A DNA stretch of 64,000 bases from Caldilineaceae bacterium (GTDB lineage Bacteria; Chloroflexota; Anaerolineae; Caldilineales; Caldilineaceae): NCBI GenBank assembly GCA_026645575.1, contig JAPKMW010000016.1, forward strand, positions 1 to 64,000, given 5' to 3'. A model generated the notes under the pieces. The model saw only the letters and a list, made by a program, of their open reading frames with translations, was not told the origin of the DNA and did no database searches. Below, in pieces: positions 54,597-63,357 of the stretch (its first letter is position 1; each line of letters begins with the position of its first letter). Made by a program: the position numbers and the translations under genes.

Positions 54597-54855
54597 TTTT
54601 AAAATCTTCCTCAAGTTCATCAGGGTCTTCCCCAAATGGCGATAGCCCATATTCGCTTAGTAAAAACAGAAATGCAGTGCGCGGAATGCCAGCCATGCGG
54701 GCCGCCAACCCAGTGCTAAGTTTGCCAGATTTATACAACTCAATAGCGAGCAGCTTTTGTGCTTCTGCCGCAAATTCTTCTGGTTCTTGTTGCAATGCCC
54801 AGAGCAGTTCACTGGGGTACTCAATAGTCAATTGATTCATTGTCACTGGTGTCAT
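54571..54855 (-). CDS. UPF0175 antitoxin-like protein
   Basis: 94 aa. UPF0175 pattern: LTIEYPSELLWALQ, FAAEAQKLLAIELYKSGKLS, then TGLAARMAGIPRTAFLFLLSEYGLSP, which contains a helix-turn-helix-like DNA-binding segment. The tail GEDPDELEEDFKNA is acidic. Start at 54855 is chosen because GGAG lies six bases before it; Met at 54873 or 54840 are alternatives. It precedes and overlaps the DUF3368 toxin candidate, and probably represses its own operon and neutralises the partner. Confidence 0.85.
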   Translation of the reverse strand: MTPVTMNQLTIEYPSELLWALQQEPEEFAAEAQKLLAIELYKSGKLSTGLAARMAGIPRTAFLFLLSEYGLSPFGEDPDELEEDFKNAIAASHR

Positions 54856-54893
54856 ACCCATCTCCGTCCCCATTACTTAGGAGCGAACGATAA

Positions 54894-55379
54894 TTACTGG
54901 TTAGTAATCAATCGACCACTACGATCTAGACAACCATTATACACCACTGGATCATTGACCGACAAGGCAAGAATAAAGGGGATGGCCTGGCGCGCTGTGG
55001 GGATCATATCGTCAACGGGCAACTGGGTGATTGGGTGAAATTCCAGCACGCCCTCGGTGCAACCTAGATCCGGCGGGAGGTCGAGCAATTGGCCGGTCAA
55101 CCAGAGCAACAACACCTGTTGATCGCCCCGGCTGATGAGGGTCGAGAGGCGCAGCCGTACATCAGCCACCATCGCCACCGGAATCTTGGTCTCCTCCTGA
55201 AATTCACGCCAGGCCGCCGCGACCAGGTCATCGCCTTCCCCATCCGTCAACTCAACCTTGCCGCCGATGCCGGTAATCAGGTTGGGAAAGAGCTTTTTGG
55301 TGGGGCTGCGGCGTAATAACAAAACTGACGACTCCGTCGGGTGACGCAGCACCAACGCCGTGCGCACATCGAGTTGCAT
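54894..55379 (-). CDS. Nudix hydrolase
   Basis: 161 aa. The Nudix box is recognisable as GIGGKVELTDGEGDDLVAAA followed by WREFQEETKI (residues about 36-70). The conserved REFQEE is intact, while the preceding Gly-x5-Glu part is shifted by a short insertion (DGEGD). It likely hydrolyses a nucleoside diphosphate derivative such as 8-oxo-dGTP, NADH or a sugar nucleotide. No ribosome binding site is obvious (GAAAGAACC precedes the ATG). It lies between the UPF0175/DUF3368 pair and serB, with a palindrome in the spacer upstream. Confidence 0.87.
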   Translation of the reverse strand: MQLDVRTALVLRHPTESSVLLLRRSPTKKLFPNLITGIGGKVELTDGEGDDLVAAAWREFQEETKIPVAMVADVRLRLSTLISRGDQQVLLLWLTGQLLDLPPDLGCTEGVLEFHPITQLPVDDMIPTARQAIPFILALSVNDPVVYNGCLDRSGRLITNQ

Positions 55380-55417
55380 AGGTCTGGTTCTTTCTCTGGT
55401 TGCGGGATATGGGTTAT

Positions 55418-55500
55418 GAATTACGAGTTACGAATTACGGAATCCCATGTATCCATGTAAATGACGAGCAGTAGATCCCGTAATTCGTAACTCGTAATTC
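55418..55500. repeat. Palindromic spacer element, GAATTACGAGTTACG family
   Basis: A perfect 23-base inverted repeat: 55418-55440 (GAATTACGAGTTACGAATTA start) and 55478-55500. Each arm is built from GAATTACG/AGTTACG words. It lies in the spacer between serB and the Nudix gene, both on the minus strand. Confidence 0.88.
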
Positions 55501-55507
55501 CTCTTGT

Positions 55508-56749
55508 CTACTCTTGCCGGAACTCCCGTTCACGAATGCCAATCAGAAAGAGCAGGCCGTCCAGCCCCAGGTTGGAGATGGCGCGTTCGGCCTTTTCGCG
55601 CACAATCGGTTTGGCGTGGAAGGCGACCCCCATGCCGGCGATGCTCAACATGGGAATGTCGTTGGCGCCGTCGCCCACGGCAATGGTCTGTTCCAGGCTG
55701 ATGTTTTCGGCCAGGGCGATCTGTTGGAGCAACGCCGCTTTGCCAGGGCCGTCGATAATGTCACCTAGCACGCGACCGGTCAGCTTGCCGTCAATGATTT
55801 CCAGCCGGTTGGCGTAGACATAGTCAAAGCCAAGTTTGGCTTGCAGGTGGCGACCAAAGTAGTCGAAGCCGCCGGAGATGATGCCGATTTTGTACCCCAG
55901 TCGTTTGAGTGTACTTGTCACCCATTCCGCCCCTTCCATGAGCGGCAAGGCTGCGGCGACTTCTGCGAGTACGCTCTCCGGCAAGCCTTGCAACAGGGCG
56001 ACACGACGGGTCAAACTAGCTTTAAAATCGAGTTCACCACGCATGGCCGCCGCCGTAATGCGCGCCACTTCGTCACCGACGCCGGCCAGCTTTGCCAGTT
56101 CATCGATCACCTCGGCCTGCACCAGTGTCGAGTCCATATCAAAGACCACCAGCCGCCGGTTGCGCCGGTAGATGTCATCAACATGGGCCGAGACATCAAT
56201 GCCCAGCTCCTGCGAAATTTGCAACAATCGGCTGCGCAGCGCTCGTTCGTCAGCCACTGGCCCCGACACCGTCAGTTGGACGGCAGCCTTCGGGTGGATT
56301 TCCTGGTTAACAAACGACCGGCGCCCAGAGAGACGGGTGATCACATCGATATTGAGGTCGTGTTCGGCACAAAGGAGCGCTACAGCCGATACTTGGGCAG
56401 CACGTAACTTGCGCCCCATCATGGTAATAATACGTCGTTCTTTACCCTGTTCGGCGACCCAACGCTCATATTGGTCAAGGGTGACTGGGGTAAAGTTCAC
56501 CTGCACTTGCAATTCATGGCCGGCAAAGAGCAGATCCTTCATCACCGTGGTGGCACTGTGCAGAGACGGAATCTCGACCAGTAGGCCCAATGAAATATGT
56601 TCGTGAATGACCGCCTGGCCAATGTCAAGAATGTTGACTTGATGGGCGGCCAAGACGTTGGTGATAGATGACAACAGGCCAAGGCGGTCACGCCCGGTCA
56701 CATTGACAAGATAAATTTCACTGACAACTTCGCTTAGGATATTAGTCAT
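55508..56749 (-). CDS. serB: Phosphoserine phosphatase with N-terminal ACT domains
   Basis: 413 aa. Two ACT-like regulatory modules (residues about 9-85 and 100-185) precede a HAD phosphatase domain. The nucleophile motif FDMDSTLVQAEVIDELA starts near residue 201. Motif II is in IGIISGGFDYF, and the metal site GDGANDIPMLSIAGMGVAFHAKP is complete. It hydrolyses phosphoserine to serine, the last step of serine synthesis; ACT domains suggest amino-acid feedback. Serine feeds the glycine cleavage system encoded by gcvP in this window. Long HAD/ACT versions of this kind occur in mycobacteria and Chloroflexota. The start at 56749 has no clear Shine-Dalgarno. Confidence 0.94.
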   Translation of the reverse strand: MTNILSEVVSEIYLVNVTGRDRLGLLSSITNVLAAHQVNILDIGQAVIHEHISLGLLVEIPSLHSATTVMKDLLFAGHELQVQVNFTPVTLDQYERWVAEQGKERRIITMMGRKLRAAQVSAVALLCAEHDLNIDVITRLSGRRSFVNQEIHPKAAVQLTVSGPVADERALRSRLLQISQELGIDVSAHVDDIYRRNRRLVVFDMDSTLVQAEVIDELAKLAGVGDEVARITAAAMRGELDFKASLTRRVALLQGLPESVLAEVAAALPLMEGAEWVTSTLKRLGYKIGIISGGFDYFGRHLQAKLGFDYVYANRLEIIDGKLTGRVLGDIIDGPGKAALLQQIALAENISLEQTIAVGDGANDIPMLSIAGMGVAFHAKPIVREKAERAISNLGLDGLLFLIGIREREFRQE

Positions 56750-56801
56750 GGGCGTCCGGCTGCCTCTCTCGGTGACTGATGTGGTTGCATGGATCTTCTT
56801 C

Positions 56802-57296
56802 TCACGCTTTCCTTTGGTCGTTCAGCCCATTGATAAAAGCGGTCATCCGTTCAAAATGACTGCCCCGCCAGTAGATTTTTCGGCAATCAGCGCATTGGAA
56901 AAAATCCTCATAGTAGAGAATAGTCTTGGGCTCCAGCTCGCTCAAGATTGCTTCTTTCGGCACAGTTTGTAACAAGCCGTTGCAAACAATACAGCGGTGG
57001 AAGGGTTTAATCTGATTACGGAGCTGGTAGCGGGTCAGCACTTCGTCTAGCTGTTCCCGCGGCTCCGTCGATTGCACATGGTAACCGCGGGTAACGGCGC
57101 GGCGTTTCATAATGCCAAGGTCACGGGTCAGAATGGTGCGCCCTTCTTGCCCGGCAATCGTTACAATCTCCGGGTCGTCGTAGTCATTGCGGTAGAGGGT
57201 ATCAAAGCCCAACATGCGCAGCCAACGCGCCAACCGACCTAAATGGACATCAAGGATAAATTTGATTGGCTCAACAGCCGGCACTTTGCGTTCCAT
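56802..57296 (-). CDS. Mut7-C RNase-domain protein
   Basis: 164 aa from Met at 57296; the upstream Met codons at 57308, 57341 and 57410 are alternatives because none has a good ribosome binding site. KFILDVHLGRLARWLRMLGF near residue 10 and GRTILTRDLGIMKRRAV are the Mut7-C (PIN-like) hallmarks. The C-terminus has a zinc ribbon with CIVCNG and CADCRKIYWRGSHF. The fold suggests a single-metal RNase acting on an RNA in the cytoplasm. It is divergent from the glycosyltransferase pair. Confidence 0.85.
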   Translation of the reverse strand: MERKVPAVEPIKFILDVHLGRLARWLRMLGFDTLYRNDYDDPEIVTIAGQEGRTILTRDLGIMKRRAVTRGYHVQSTEPREQLDEVLTRYQLRNQIKPFHRCIVCNGLLQTVPKEAILSELEPKTILYYEDFFQCADCRKIYWRGSHFERMTAFINGLNDQRKA

Positions 57297-57649
57297 ACGC
57301 CCGATCATACGGCGGAGTGGGTTGCTTGTCAACCTCTTCATGGCCAAAGTAGCAATTCTTATCCCCATAAAAAGCACGACGCGATATACAGAAAAAATGC
57401 GATTTACCAACCCCGTTTTACTGATATACTGGTGAGATGAAAATAGTCAGGTTGCTATAGAAATAGTAAATGAGATTGCAAATACGTAATTTGACCTGTT
57501 GTTTCACGACGTTTGTGGCGTAACAGGCTGATGTGACAAACGTCGATACTGATAGCTCATCACGTGCAACCGAGCCGATTGGTACACACACATCTTATCC
57601 AACATTGCTATGTTCAACATTGCTATGGCAAGTGATAGGGAAAGGGTCT
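57297..57649. other. Divergent spacer between Mut7-C and glycosyltransferase genes
   Basis: About 350 bases hold the promoters for both directions. A possible N-terminal extension of the Mut7-C frame runs into it (to 57410) and a plus-strand frame opens at 57533 ahead of the glycosyltransferase ATG. I found no palindrome of the type seen in most other spacers and no RNA motif. Confidence 0.5.
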
Positions 57650-58420
57650 ATGTCCTACGAACAGTATGAACTTTGGAAAACGGAACCCGTGACTGGCGAT
57701 ATTCTGTTGTCGGTCGTCATTCCAGCCTATAACGAGGAAATTCGCATCATCCCCACCATCGGTGCCGTTGCCTCGTACATTGCGGATCTGGGCATTCCGT
57801 GGGAATTGATTGTCGCTGATGATGGCTCCCGCGACCAAACGGCGCAATTGGTTGAGGATCTGGGCTTTGCCAACCTGCGTCTCCTGCGGGCGGAACGCAA
57901 TGCCGGCAAGGGCAATGCCGTCCATCGCGGTATGTTAGCCGCCAGGGGACGGTACATTCTCTTCACCGACGCCGATAATTCAACGCCCATTGAAGAGATC
58001 AGCAAATTGCTTTACAAAGTGCAGCACGAAGGCTACGCCATTGCCATTGGTTCGCGCGCCGCCGAGGGGGCTGCCGAAGGTCACAAATCCTGGGTGCGTC
58101 ACCTGCTCAGTGGCGGGTTGCGCTGGTTGGTGCGCGCCCTCTTTCGCATTGGCGTGCGGGACACCCAGTGTGGCTTTAAACTCTACACACAGGAAGCCGC
58201 GCATCGTCTCCACCGAGCGCAGACCATTATGGGCTTCTCCTTTGATCTAGAGATCCTGTATCTGGCGGCCAAATTGGGGTACCGCGTGGCTGAAGTGCCG
58301 GTGAACTGGATCGATGCTCCCGGCTCCAAGGTGGATATGAGCAAAGAGGTCAAACGCTTCCTGCGCGATCTCTTCCGCATCAAGTGGAATGATTTGCGAG
58401 GTGTCTATGCCAAAGCGTAA
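57650..58420 (+). CDS. Family 2 glycosyltransferase (dolichyl-phosphate-sugar-synthase-like)
   Basis: 256 aa. Start at 57650 after GGGAAAGGG. GT-A fold: SVVIPAYNEEIRI near residue 24, VADDGSRDQTAQLVEDL, NAGKGNAVHRGML, the metal-binding FTDADNSTP near residue 105 and GSRAAEGA. The C-terminal VPVNWIDAPGSKV is characteristic of the DPG/DPM1-like group. It transfers a sugar from a nucleotide donor to polyprenyl phosphate at the inner membrane face; no C-terminal membrane helix is present. The next gene starts inside its last 14 bases, so both transferases are coupled, likely for lipid-linked glycan synthesis. Confidence 0.92.
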   Translation: MSYEQYELWKTEPVTGDILLSVVIPAYNEEIRIIPTIGAVASYIADLGIPWELIVADDGSRDQTAQLVEDLGFANLRLLRAERNAGKGNAVHRGMLAARGRYILFTDADNSTPIEEISKLLYKVQHEGYAIAIGSRAAEGAAEGHKSWVRHLLSGGLRWLVRALFRIGVRDTQCGFKLYTQEAAHRLHRAQTIMGFSFDLEILYLAAKLGYRVAEVPVNWIDAPGSKVDMSKEVKRFLRDLFRIKWNDLRGVYAKA

Positions 58421-59618
58421 CTTGCGACTGGCTCTTGTCACCACCTACCCACCCGGTCTTGGCTCACTCAATGAATATGCCTTTCATTTTGTGCGCGCCT
58501 TTAGCAAAAAGCAGGAAGTGACTGATCTCTATTTGTTGGTGGATGAGTTGCCGGCGGGCAAATCTTATCAGGCCGAAGCTGCCGAGGACGGGGCGAAACA
58601 ATCCAACGCTCGGCTGCATTTTCTCCCCTGTTGGCGCTTTAACGGGTTTATGAACAGTTGGCGCATCCTACGGACTGTGCAGCAGACCAAACCGGATGTG
58701 GTCCTCTTTAATATTCAATTTGCTAGCTTTGGTGACCGCAAAATTCCGGCGACGTTGGGCTTGTTGACCCCGGCGCTGCTCCGGCTCTTTGGCGTGCGCA
58801 CGGTGGTGTTGCTCCACAACATTATGGAGACGGTCGATCTCAAACAAGCTGGTTTTGCCGACAAACCACTCATGGAACGGCTGATTCGTTTCATGGGCTG
58901 GCTCATCACCCATCTGATTTTGCGGGCGCACCTGGTGGCCGTCACCATTCCCAAATATGTAGAAATTTTGGAAGAACGCTACGGCGCGACCAATGTGCTG
59001 CTGGCGCCGCATGGCTCGTTTGAGGCGGAAGACGCCCCACCTTCCTTTGATCTACCAGAGGGGCCGCTGCGCATTATGACCTTTGGCAAGTTCGGCACCT
59101 ACAAACGGGTCGAAACGTTGGTGGAAGCCTTTGACCTCCTGCAACGGCGGCAACAAGGGGCGCTGGAACTGGTCATCGCCGGCACCAACAGCCCCAATGC
59201 ACCCAGCTATCTGGAAACGGTTGCCCAGCAATATGCCACCATTCCGAATGTGCGCTACACCGGTTATGTAGCCGAAGAAGATGTGCCGCGTATCTTTGGC
59301 GAAGCGGCGGCCGTGGTCTTCCCCTACACCAGCACCACGGGCAGTTCCGGTGTTTTGCACCAAGCCGGCGACTATGGTAAAGCGGTGGTCCTGCCCAAGA
59401 TTGGCGACCTGGCCGAACTGATTACCGAAGAAGGCTACACCGGCGAATTTTTTGAACCCAACAACCCACAGAGCCTGGCCGACGCCCTAACCCGTATTCT
59501 AGACGAGCCGGAACGACGGGTCGAGATGGGACGCCAAAACTACCTGGCCGCCCGTGGGTTGCCGTTGGGCGAAGTAGTGGATTGGTATTTGTTGCATATT
59601 GAGGCGCTGTTGAAGTAG
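58407..59618 (+). CDS. Family 4 glycosyltransferase
   Basis: 403 aa. Start at 58407 behind GAGGTG, overlapping the previous gene by 14 bases. GT-B fold with the donor-binding C-terminal half: RIMTFGKFGTYKRVETLVEA near residue 220, then VAEEDVPRIFGEAAAVVFPYTST, and the GSSGVLHQAGDYGKAVV segment with a Glu-x7-Glu-like (E)ITEEGYTGE region near residue 350. It retains nucleotide-sugar transfer from UDP/GDP donors. Cytoplasmic. Working with the family 2 enzyme it probably builds part of an envelope glycan or glycolipid. Confidence 0.9.
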   Translation: MPKRNLRLALVTTYPPGLGSLNEYAFHFVRAFSKKQEVTDLYLLVDELPAGKSYQAEAAEDGAKQSNARLHFLPCWRFNGFMNSWRILRTVQQTKPDVVLFNIQFASFGDRKIPATLGLLTPALLRLFGVRTVVLLHNIMETVDLKQAGFADKPLMERLIRFMGWLITHLILRAHLVAVTIPKYVEILEERYGATNVLLAPHGSFEAEDAPPSFDLPEGPLRIMTFGKFGTYKRVETLVEAFDLLQRRQQGALELVIAGTNSPNAPSYLETVAQQYATIPNVRYTGYVAEEDVPRIFGEAAAVVFPYTSTTGSSGVLHQAGDYGKAVVLPKIGDLAELITEEGYTGEFFEPNNPQSLADALTRILDEPERRVEMGRQNYLAARGLPLGEVVDWYLLHIEALLK

Positions 59619-59625
59619 GCAAGCG

Positions 59626-59773
59626 ACACTACAACGGATGAAGGCGGGAACGGATTAGTTGTTACAGGGTGCAAATCGATATGAACAAAAATCTTGCTCA
59701 AATAAAGCAATCTTATATTGAGAACCATCCCCCTAGCAGAACCATCTGTTGCCGTCTTTATCCGTTGTAGTGT
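59626..59773. repeat. 148-bp MITE-like element, ACACTACAACGGAT family, copy 2
   Basis: Ends: ACACTACAACGGAT at 59626 and ATCCGTTGTAGTGT ending at 59773. Inner arm extends to about 30 bases with mismatches (GAAGGCGGGAACGGAT against ATCTGTTGCCGTCTT). The centre is AT-rich and unrelated to that of copy 1 at 9467. It begins 7 bases after the glycosyltransferase stop and ends 45 bases before the STAS start. Confidence 0.8.
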
Positions 59774-59818
59774 TTTGGCCCAACAGACCAACTGATTACA
59801 AAATCTATGGAGCGCTTT

Positions 59819-60151
59819 ATGACAATACAGACCCTTGAACGGTCCAAGCTACAAGTGGTGGCGTTACAGGGACGCCTCGACGCCCACCAGGGCAAGCCGG
59901 TTGAGGCCCAATTGCTCGCCGCCATCCACCCTGGCAGCAATCTGGTGGTGAATTTGGGCAAAGTGCATTTTATCGACTCCACCGGCATCGCTGTGCTGGT
60001 CAAAGGAATGAAGCACCAGCGTGAACAGGCGGGGGAGTTGGTGCTATGCGAGTTACAACAACCAGTGCGCATCATCTTTGAACTCACCCGGCTCGACAAG
60101 ATGTTCACGATCTATCCAACTGAACGTGAAGCCCTACAAGCCTTGCGTTAA
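59819..60151 (+). CDS. STAS-domain anti-sigma factor antagonist (RsbV/SpoIIAA-like)
   Basis: 110 aa. Start at 59819 because TGGAGCG is at 59808-59814; ATG 59807 is an alternative. STAS core VVALQGRLDAHQ, then VNLGKVHFIDSTGIAVLVKG with the phosphorylatable Ser of DSTG near residue 56. In its dephosphorylated state it would bind an RsbW-type kinase (61803-62312) and free that kinase's target. It heads the partner-switching group with the phosphatase, kinase, a second STAS protein, a receiver and an H-NOX sensor. Confidence 0.9.
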   Translation: MTIQTLERSKLQVVALQGRLDAHQGKPVEAQLLAAIHPGSNLVVNLGKVHFIDSTGIAVLVKGMKHQREQAGELVLCELQQPVRIIFELTRLDKMFTIYPTEREALQALR

Positions 60152-60203
60152 CTATAGAGCTGATTTGTAACCAATAAAACTGGTCGTGATCAGTCCAAGG
60201 AAA

Positions 60204-60234
60204 GATCTGTTCCTGCCCAAATCCGATGTAGTGT
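60204..60234 (+). repeat. Solo right arm of the ACACTACAACGGAT element
   Basis: ATCTGTT…AAATCCGATGTAGTGT aligns with the right end of the element at 59626-59773 (one mismatch in the terminal 14 bases). No left arm is seen. It lies 17 bases before the phosphatase start codon. Confidence 0.65.
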
Positions 60235-60250
60235 ACCCTAGCAAGCCGAG

Positions 60251-61810
60251 TTGACCGTGGATCAATCGCTTCTCGCTACGATTATCAATAGCCACCAAAC
60301 CACCTTGAGTCGGTTGGCCGATGCTTGGGTGGATTGGGGCGCCAGCGCCTTTTATCTCACTGATGGAGCGGAAAAAATTTTGGCGCAATGGCCGGCGGTG
60401 GCTGGTGTGGGGCCAACGACCTTTGCCGCGCCCATTGTTATCAGTGGCCGCACGGTCGGCAAGCTCCATGTCTGCGGCAAAGACACCACCGTCGCACGCC
60501 TGCGGCTGGCCACCGATGCCCAGATGCTCAGTGATCTGCTGCAACTGGAATATGAACTGGAGCGTATGACGACCGACATTATCGACCAGCAAGATCGGTT
60601 GATGGCCCTTCACCAACTGGCGCAAACGACCCGTGTCCACAGGGGATTAAGCCAAATGCTGGCCGACCTGGCGCAGATCACCGCGCAACTGTTGAAGACC
60701 GATTATGCCTTCATGGCCTTGCAACATGACCAGCAACCACCGTTCCTGGCTGTCTACCCCCAGGAGCAGTGGTCAGACGCCTGGTGGCCGGCGCTCTTAA
60801 CCCACTTTACGCATAGCGCAGCCAAACAGCAGTGGCTTTTCCAACAAGATGACACGCTTCTGGCAACCTTCAATACACCCATGCGCAACTTACTCGCCAA
60901 GCGCATTCCGGTGCGGTATGATACATCATTGCTGCTGGGCGCGGCCAACAAGCATGACGGCGCTTTTCAGGCGCCGGATCTCAAGCTCTTTAGCACCATT
61001 GCCGAGCCGGCCGCAGCCAATCTGGAAAATGCTCTCCTGCATCAGGAGATGTTGGCGCAAACGCGTATTCAAACCGAAATGGATCTAGCGCGCCAGGTGC
61101 AGATGCGCCTGCTCCCTCAGCGCACGCCTTCACTGACCGGGATCGAACTGGCGGCCCAGTCGCGTCCGGCCTCCCATGTGGGCGGCGACTTCTACGATTT
61201 TGTTACCGGCAGCGAACCAATTTTGACCGTGATGCTAGGCGATGTCTCTGGCAAGGGCATGCCGGCAGCGCTGCTGATGGCGATGTTGCGCACGGTCTTG
61301 CGGGGCAAGGCGCAAGAGATGACCACGCCGGCGCCCGAACGGCTGTTGGGCAATACCAACGAATCTCTCCACCACGACTTTTCCGAGGTGGATATGTTCG
61401 CCACCCTCTTTGTCGGGCAATATGATTGGCGCTCTCATCGGCTCTACTACGCCAATGATGGTCATGCGCCGGTCATCTACCGTCCGGTGCAAGGGCCAGC
61501 CCGCCTACTAGAGGCCGATGCGCCCCCGCTTGGACTCTTACCGGTGAACCTGGCGGAACAATACACCCTCGATTTTCAACCGGGGGATATTCTGCTTATC
61601 ACCAGCGACGGTTTTAGCGAGGCGGAGGATCAGCAAGGTGAACTCTTTGGCTATGAACGGCTTTTGCAACTGGTTGATGACTTTGCCAATGCCGACGCCG
61701 CCGGCTTAATCCAACAGATCTTTACCACCGTCGATCAGTTCACCGGTGATCATCCGCAAGCTGACGACCAAACCCTTTTGGTGTTAAAAAGGACAAATTG
61801 TCATGGTTGA
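60251..61810 (+). CDS. GAF-SpoIIE (PP2C-type) phosphatase, RsbU-like
   Basis: 519 aa from a TTG codon (a GTG two codons later is possible; the Shine-Dalgarno is weak). Residues 1-125 form an undefined N-domain with a coiled-coil end (LQLEYELERMTTDIIDQQD). A GAF domain spans about 130-275. The SpoIIE phosphatase domain follows, with SHVGGDFYDF, LGDVSGKGMPAALLM and TSDGFSEAED giving the metal-binding Asp residues. It should dephosphorylate the STAS proteins on receiving a signal through the GAF or N-domain. Its end overlaps the kinase gene by 8 bases. Confidence 0.92.
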   Translation: MTVDQSLLATIINSHQTTLSRLADAWVDWGASAFYLTDGAEKILAQWPAVAGVGPTTFAAPIVISGRTVGKLHVCGKDTTVARLRLATDAQMLSDLLQLEYELERMTTDIIDQQDRLMALHQLAQTTRVHRGLSQMLADLAQITAQLLKTDYAFMALQHDQQPPFLAVYPQEQWSDAWWPALLTHFTHSAAKQQWLFQQDDTLLATFNTPMRNLLAKRIPVRYDTSLLLGAANKHDGAFQAPDLKLFSTIAEPAAANLENALLHQEMLAQTRIQTEMDLARQVQMRLLPQRTPSLTGIELAAQSRPASHVGGDFYDFVTGSEPILTVMLGDVSGKGMPAALLMAMLRTVLRGKAQEMTTPAPERLLGNTNESLHHDFSEVDMFATLFVGQYDWRSHRLYYANDGHAPVIYRPVQGPARLLEADAPPLGLLPVNLAEQYTLDFQPGDILLITSDGFSEAEDQQGELFGYERLLQLVDDFANADAAGLIQQIFTTVDQFTGDHPQADDQTLLVLKRTNCHG

Positions 61811-62312
61811 TCAAGTGACCCTGACTCGGTTGACGCAGAGCGCCTTTGCTGATTACCAGGAAACCAGCAGGCAGACCCAGTCAGGTACGCCGCCGGTAAT
61901 TCTCCTAGAAATTCCCGCAACCCTGAGCCACATTCACCTGCTCAGTCGCTGCGCCTGTGCACTGGCTGAGACCATTCCCAACCTGGCCGAACCAGTTGTC
62001 AACCTCTATAACCTGGAGCTTGCCATTCAGGAAGTGGCGGTTAACATTGTCAACCATGCTTATGCTGGGCAGGAGGGGCGTATTCAGATGCGGTTGCAAC
62101 TTGTGGAGCAGCCGCCCCAGTTAACCCTCTGGTTTCACGACACCGGGGCCTCGTTTGACCCAACCGTCGTGCCCGCGCCGCGCCTGGGCGAGCTACAGGA
62201 ACATGGCTTTGGCCTCTTCCTCGTGAGCGAACTAATGGATGAAGTCGAGTATCAAGCCAGTGCCGGCGGTAATTGCTGGACATTGGTCAAACGTTTTCCG
62301 GTTGAAGAATAA
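61803..62312 (+). CDS. RsbW-like anti-sigma/serine kinase (HATPase)
   Basis: 169 aa. GHKL ATPase features: the N-box ELAIQEVAVNIVNHAYAG near residue 67, DTGASFDP (G1), and GFGLFLVSELMDEVEY (G2) near residue 140. It lacks the dimer-forming histidine helix of sensor kinases, so it is a partner-switch kinase that phosphorylates the STAS Ser and binds its target. No sigma factor gene is in the window, so the target may be a diguanylate cyclase, kinase or distant sigma factor. It overlaps the phosphatase gene by 8 bases. Confidence 0.9.
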   Translation: MVDQVTLTRLTQSAFADYQETSRQTQSGTPPVILLEIPATLSHIHLLSRCACALAETIPNLAEPVVNLYNLELAIQEVAVNIVNHAYAGQEGRIQMRLQLVEQPPQLTLWFHDTGASFDPTVVPAPRLGELQEHGFGLFLVSELMDEVEYQASAGGNCWTLVKRFPVEE

Positions 62313-62317
62313 GTTAG

Positions 62318-62380
62318 TTTGTTCGTTGATTTACTCGTTGGTTTCGACAGGCTCAACCAACGAGTAAACCAACGAACAAA
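62318..62380. repeat. Palindromic spacer element, CTCGTTGGTT family
   Basis: Arms of 26 bases (62318-62343, 62355-62380) pair with one G-U type difference. The 11-base loop TCGACAGGCTC resembles that of the element at 31710 in inverse orientation. It begins 6 bases after the kinase stop and is followed by ATAAGGAGAAAG, the site for the next STAS gene. Confidence 0.85.
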
Positions 62381-62398
62381 GATAAGGAGAAAGTAAAA

Positions 62399-62749
62399 AT
62401 GAGCGGTGAATTTGCCGTTGCGGTTCAAGAAAATGTAGTGCGTATTGTGACGATTGCGCCGCAAGGGCGGCTGGATACCTTGCGCGCCTTGGAGTTTCGC
62501 AAGCAGGTGCAAGCGGTGTTGGATAGCGGTGCGAAAAATTTAGTCTTGGACTTGAGCCAAACGCCCTTTCTCGACAGCGCCGGCATGGCTGTGTTGGTGA
62601 GTGCGCTCAAACAATGTCGCGAGCAGGGAGGCGACGCCCGCATGGTCTGGCCCCAAGCGGAGCCAGTGAAACGGATTCTGAGTCTGACCAAATTTGATCG
62701 CATCTTTGAGATGAAAAACTCGGTGCAAGAAGCTGTGGCTTCTTTCTAG
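62399..62749 (+). CDS. STAS-domain anti-sigma factor antagonist, second copy
   Basis: 116 aa. AAGGAGAAAG precedes the ATG. STAS pattern: VRIVTIAPQGRLDTLRALEF, then LVLDLSQTPFLDSAGMAVLV with the phosphorylatable Ser of DSAG near residue 60. It is only moderately like the copy at 59819, so the two may respond to different signals while sharing one kinase. Its position between kinase and receiver is common in Chloroflexota and cyanobacterial stress modules (general knowledge). Confidence 0.9.
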   Translation: MSGEFAVAVQENVVRIVTIAPQGRLDTLRALEFRKQVQAVLDSGAKNLVLDLSQTPFLDSAGMAVLVSALKQCREQGGDARMVWPQAEPVKRILSLTKFDRIFEMKNSVQEAVASF

Positions 62750-62784
62750 CCGCCCATTACGAAGATGAAGACATAGAGGAGAGC

Positions 62785-63177
62785 ATGGAGAGTACAACCC
62801 TAAAACCAACCGCGTCGATCTTGGTGGTCGATGATTACGTGGTGACGCAACGGGTGTTAAGCACACAACTGCGCAAAGGCGGCTATGAAGTGATCACCGC
62901 CGGCAGCGGGCAGGAAGCACTCTGTTATCTAACCGAGCGCAAATTCGATCTGGCGATCATTGATGTTGCCATGCCGGAGATGGATGGCATTATGCTGCTG
63001 GAAAAATTACGCAAGGAGCGCCATGAGCAAAAGCTTCCTGTGATTATGTTGACGGCAAGTGCCTTAGACGAAGATCGTCTGCGCGCCCAGGCCGCTGGCG
63101 CCACCGATTTTTTGACCAAACCGATCAGCTCCTGGGAGCTATTAGAGGTGGTCCACCGCCAGTTAACCGTGGCGTAG
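62785..63177 (+). CDS. Stand-alone response-regulator receiver domain
   Basis: 130 aa, one CheY-like domain without output. ILVVDDYVVTQRVLS holds the acidic pair, LAIIDVAMPEMDG the phosphorylatable Asp near residue 62, MLTASA the Thr, and FLTKPIS the Lys. A histidine kinase should phosphorylate it; none is in the window but one may follow the H-NOX gene. It may relay phosphate to the STAS-kinase partner switch. AGGAGAGC precedes the ATG. Confidence 0.93.
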   Translation: MESTTLKPTASILVVDDYVVTQRVLSTQLRKGGYEVITAGSGQEALCYLTERKFDLAIIDVAMPEMDGIMLLEKLRKERHEQKLPVIMLTASALDEDRLRAQAAGATDFLTKPISSWELLEVVHRQLTVA

Positions 63178-63214
63178 GGACGGGAAGATTTACGTGACCG
63201 GGGAGGGGGTGACC

Positions 63215-63330
63215 GGGTGACAAGATGACCGGGTGACAAAGTGACGTCGTATTCCCGATGCGGCTCATCCAGTCGCCCGATGGGGCCGTGTTGGCTGCCT
63301 TCACCCTGTCACCCGGTCATCTTGTCACCC
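63215..63330. repeat. Palindromic spacer element, GTGACAAGATGA family with conserved loop
   Basis: A perfect 23-base pair of arms (63215-63237 and 63308-63330, GGGTGACAAGATGACCGGG type). The 70-base loop has CCCGATGCGGCTCATCC and GCCCGATGGGGCC. The next element at 63919 carries nearly the same loop (CCCGATGCTGCTCATC). It separates the receiver and H-NOX genes. Confidence 0.85.
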
Positions 63331-63357
63331 TATCATTCTTGGAAAGGCAGAGGCATT

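Noticed and set aside
62318..62380. Spacer palindromes considered as ordinary intrinsic terminators
   Set aside because: Stems are very long, no U-run follows, and many lie directly before ribosome binding sites within co-directional groups; the genuine terminator at 27312-27341 shows what one looks like here.
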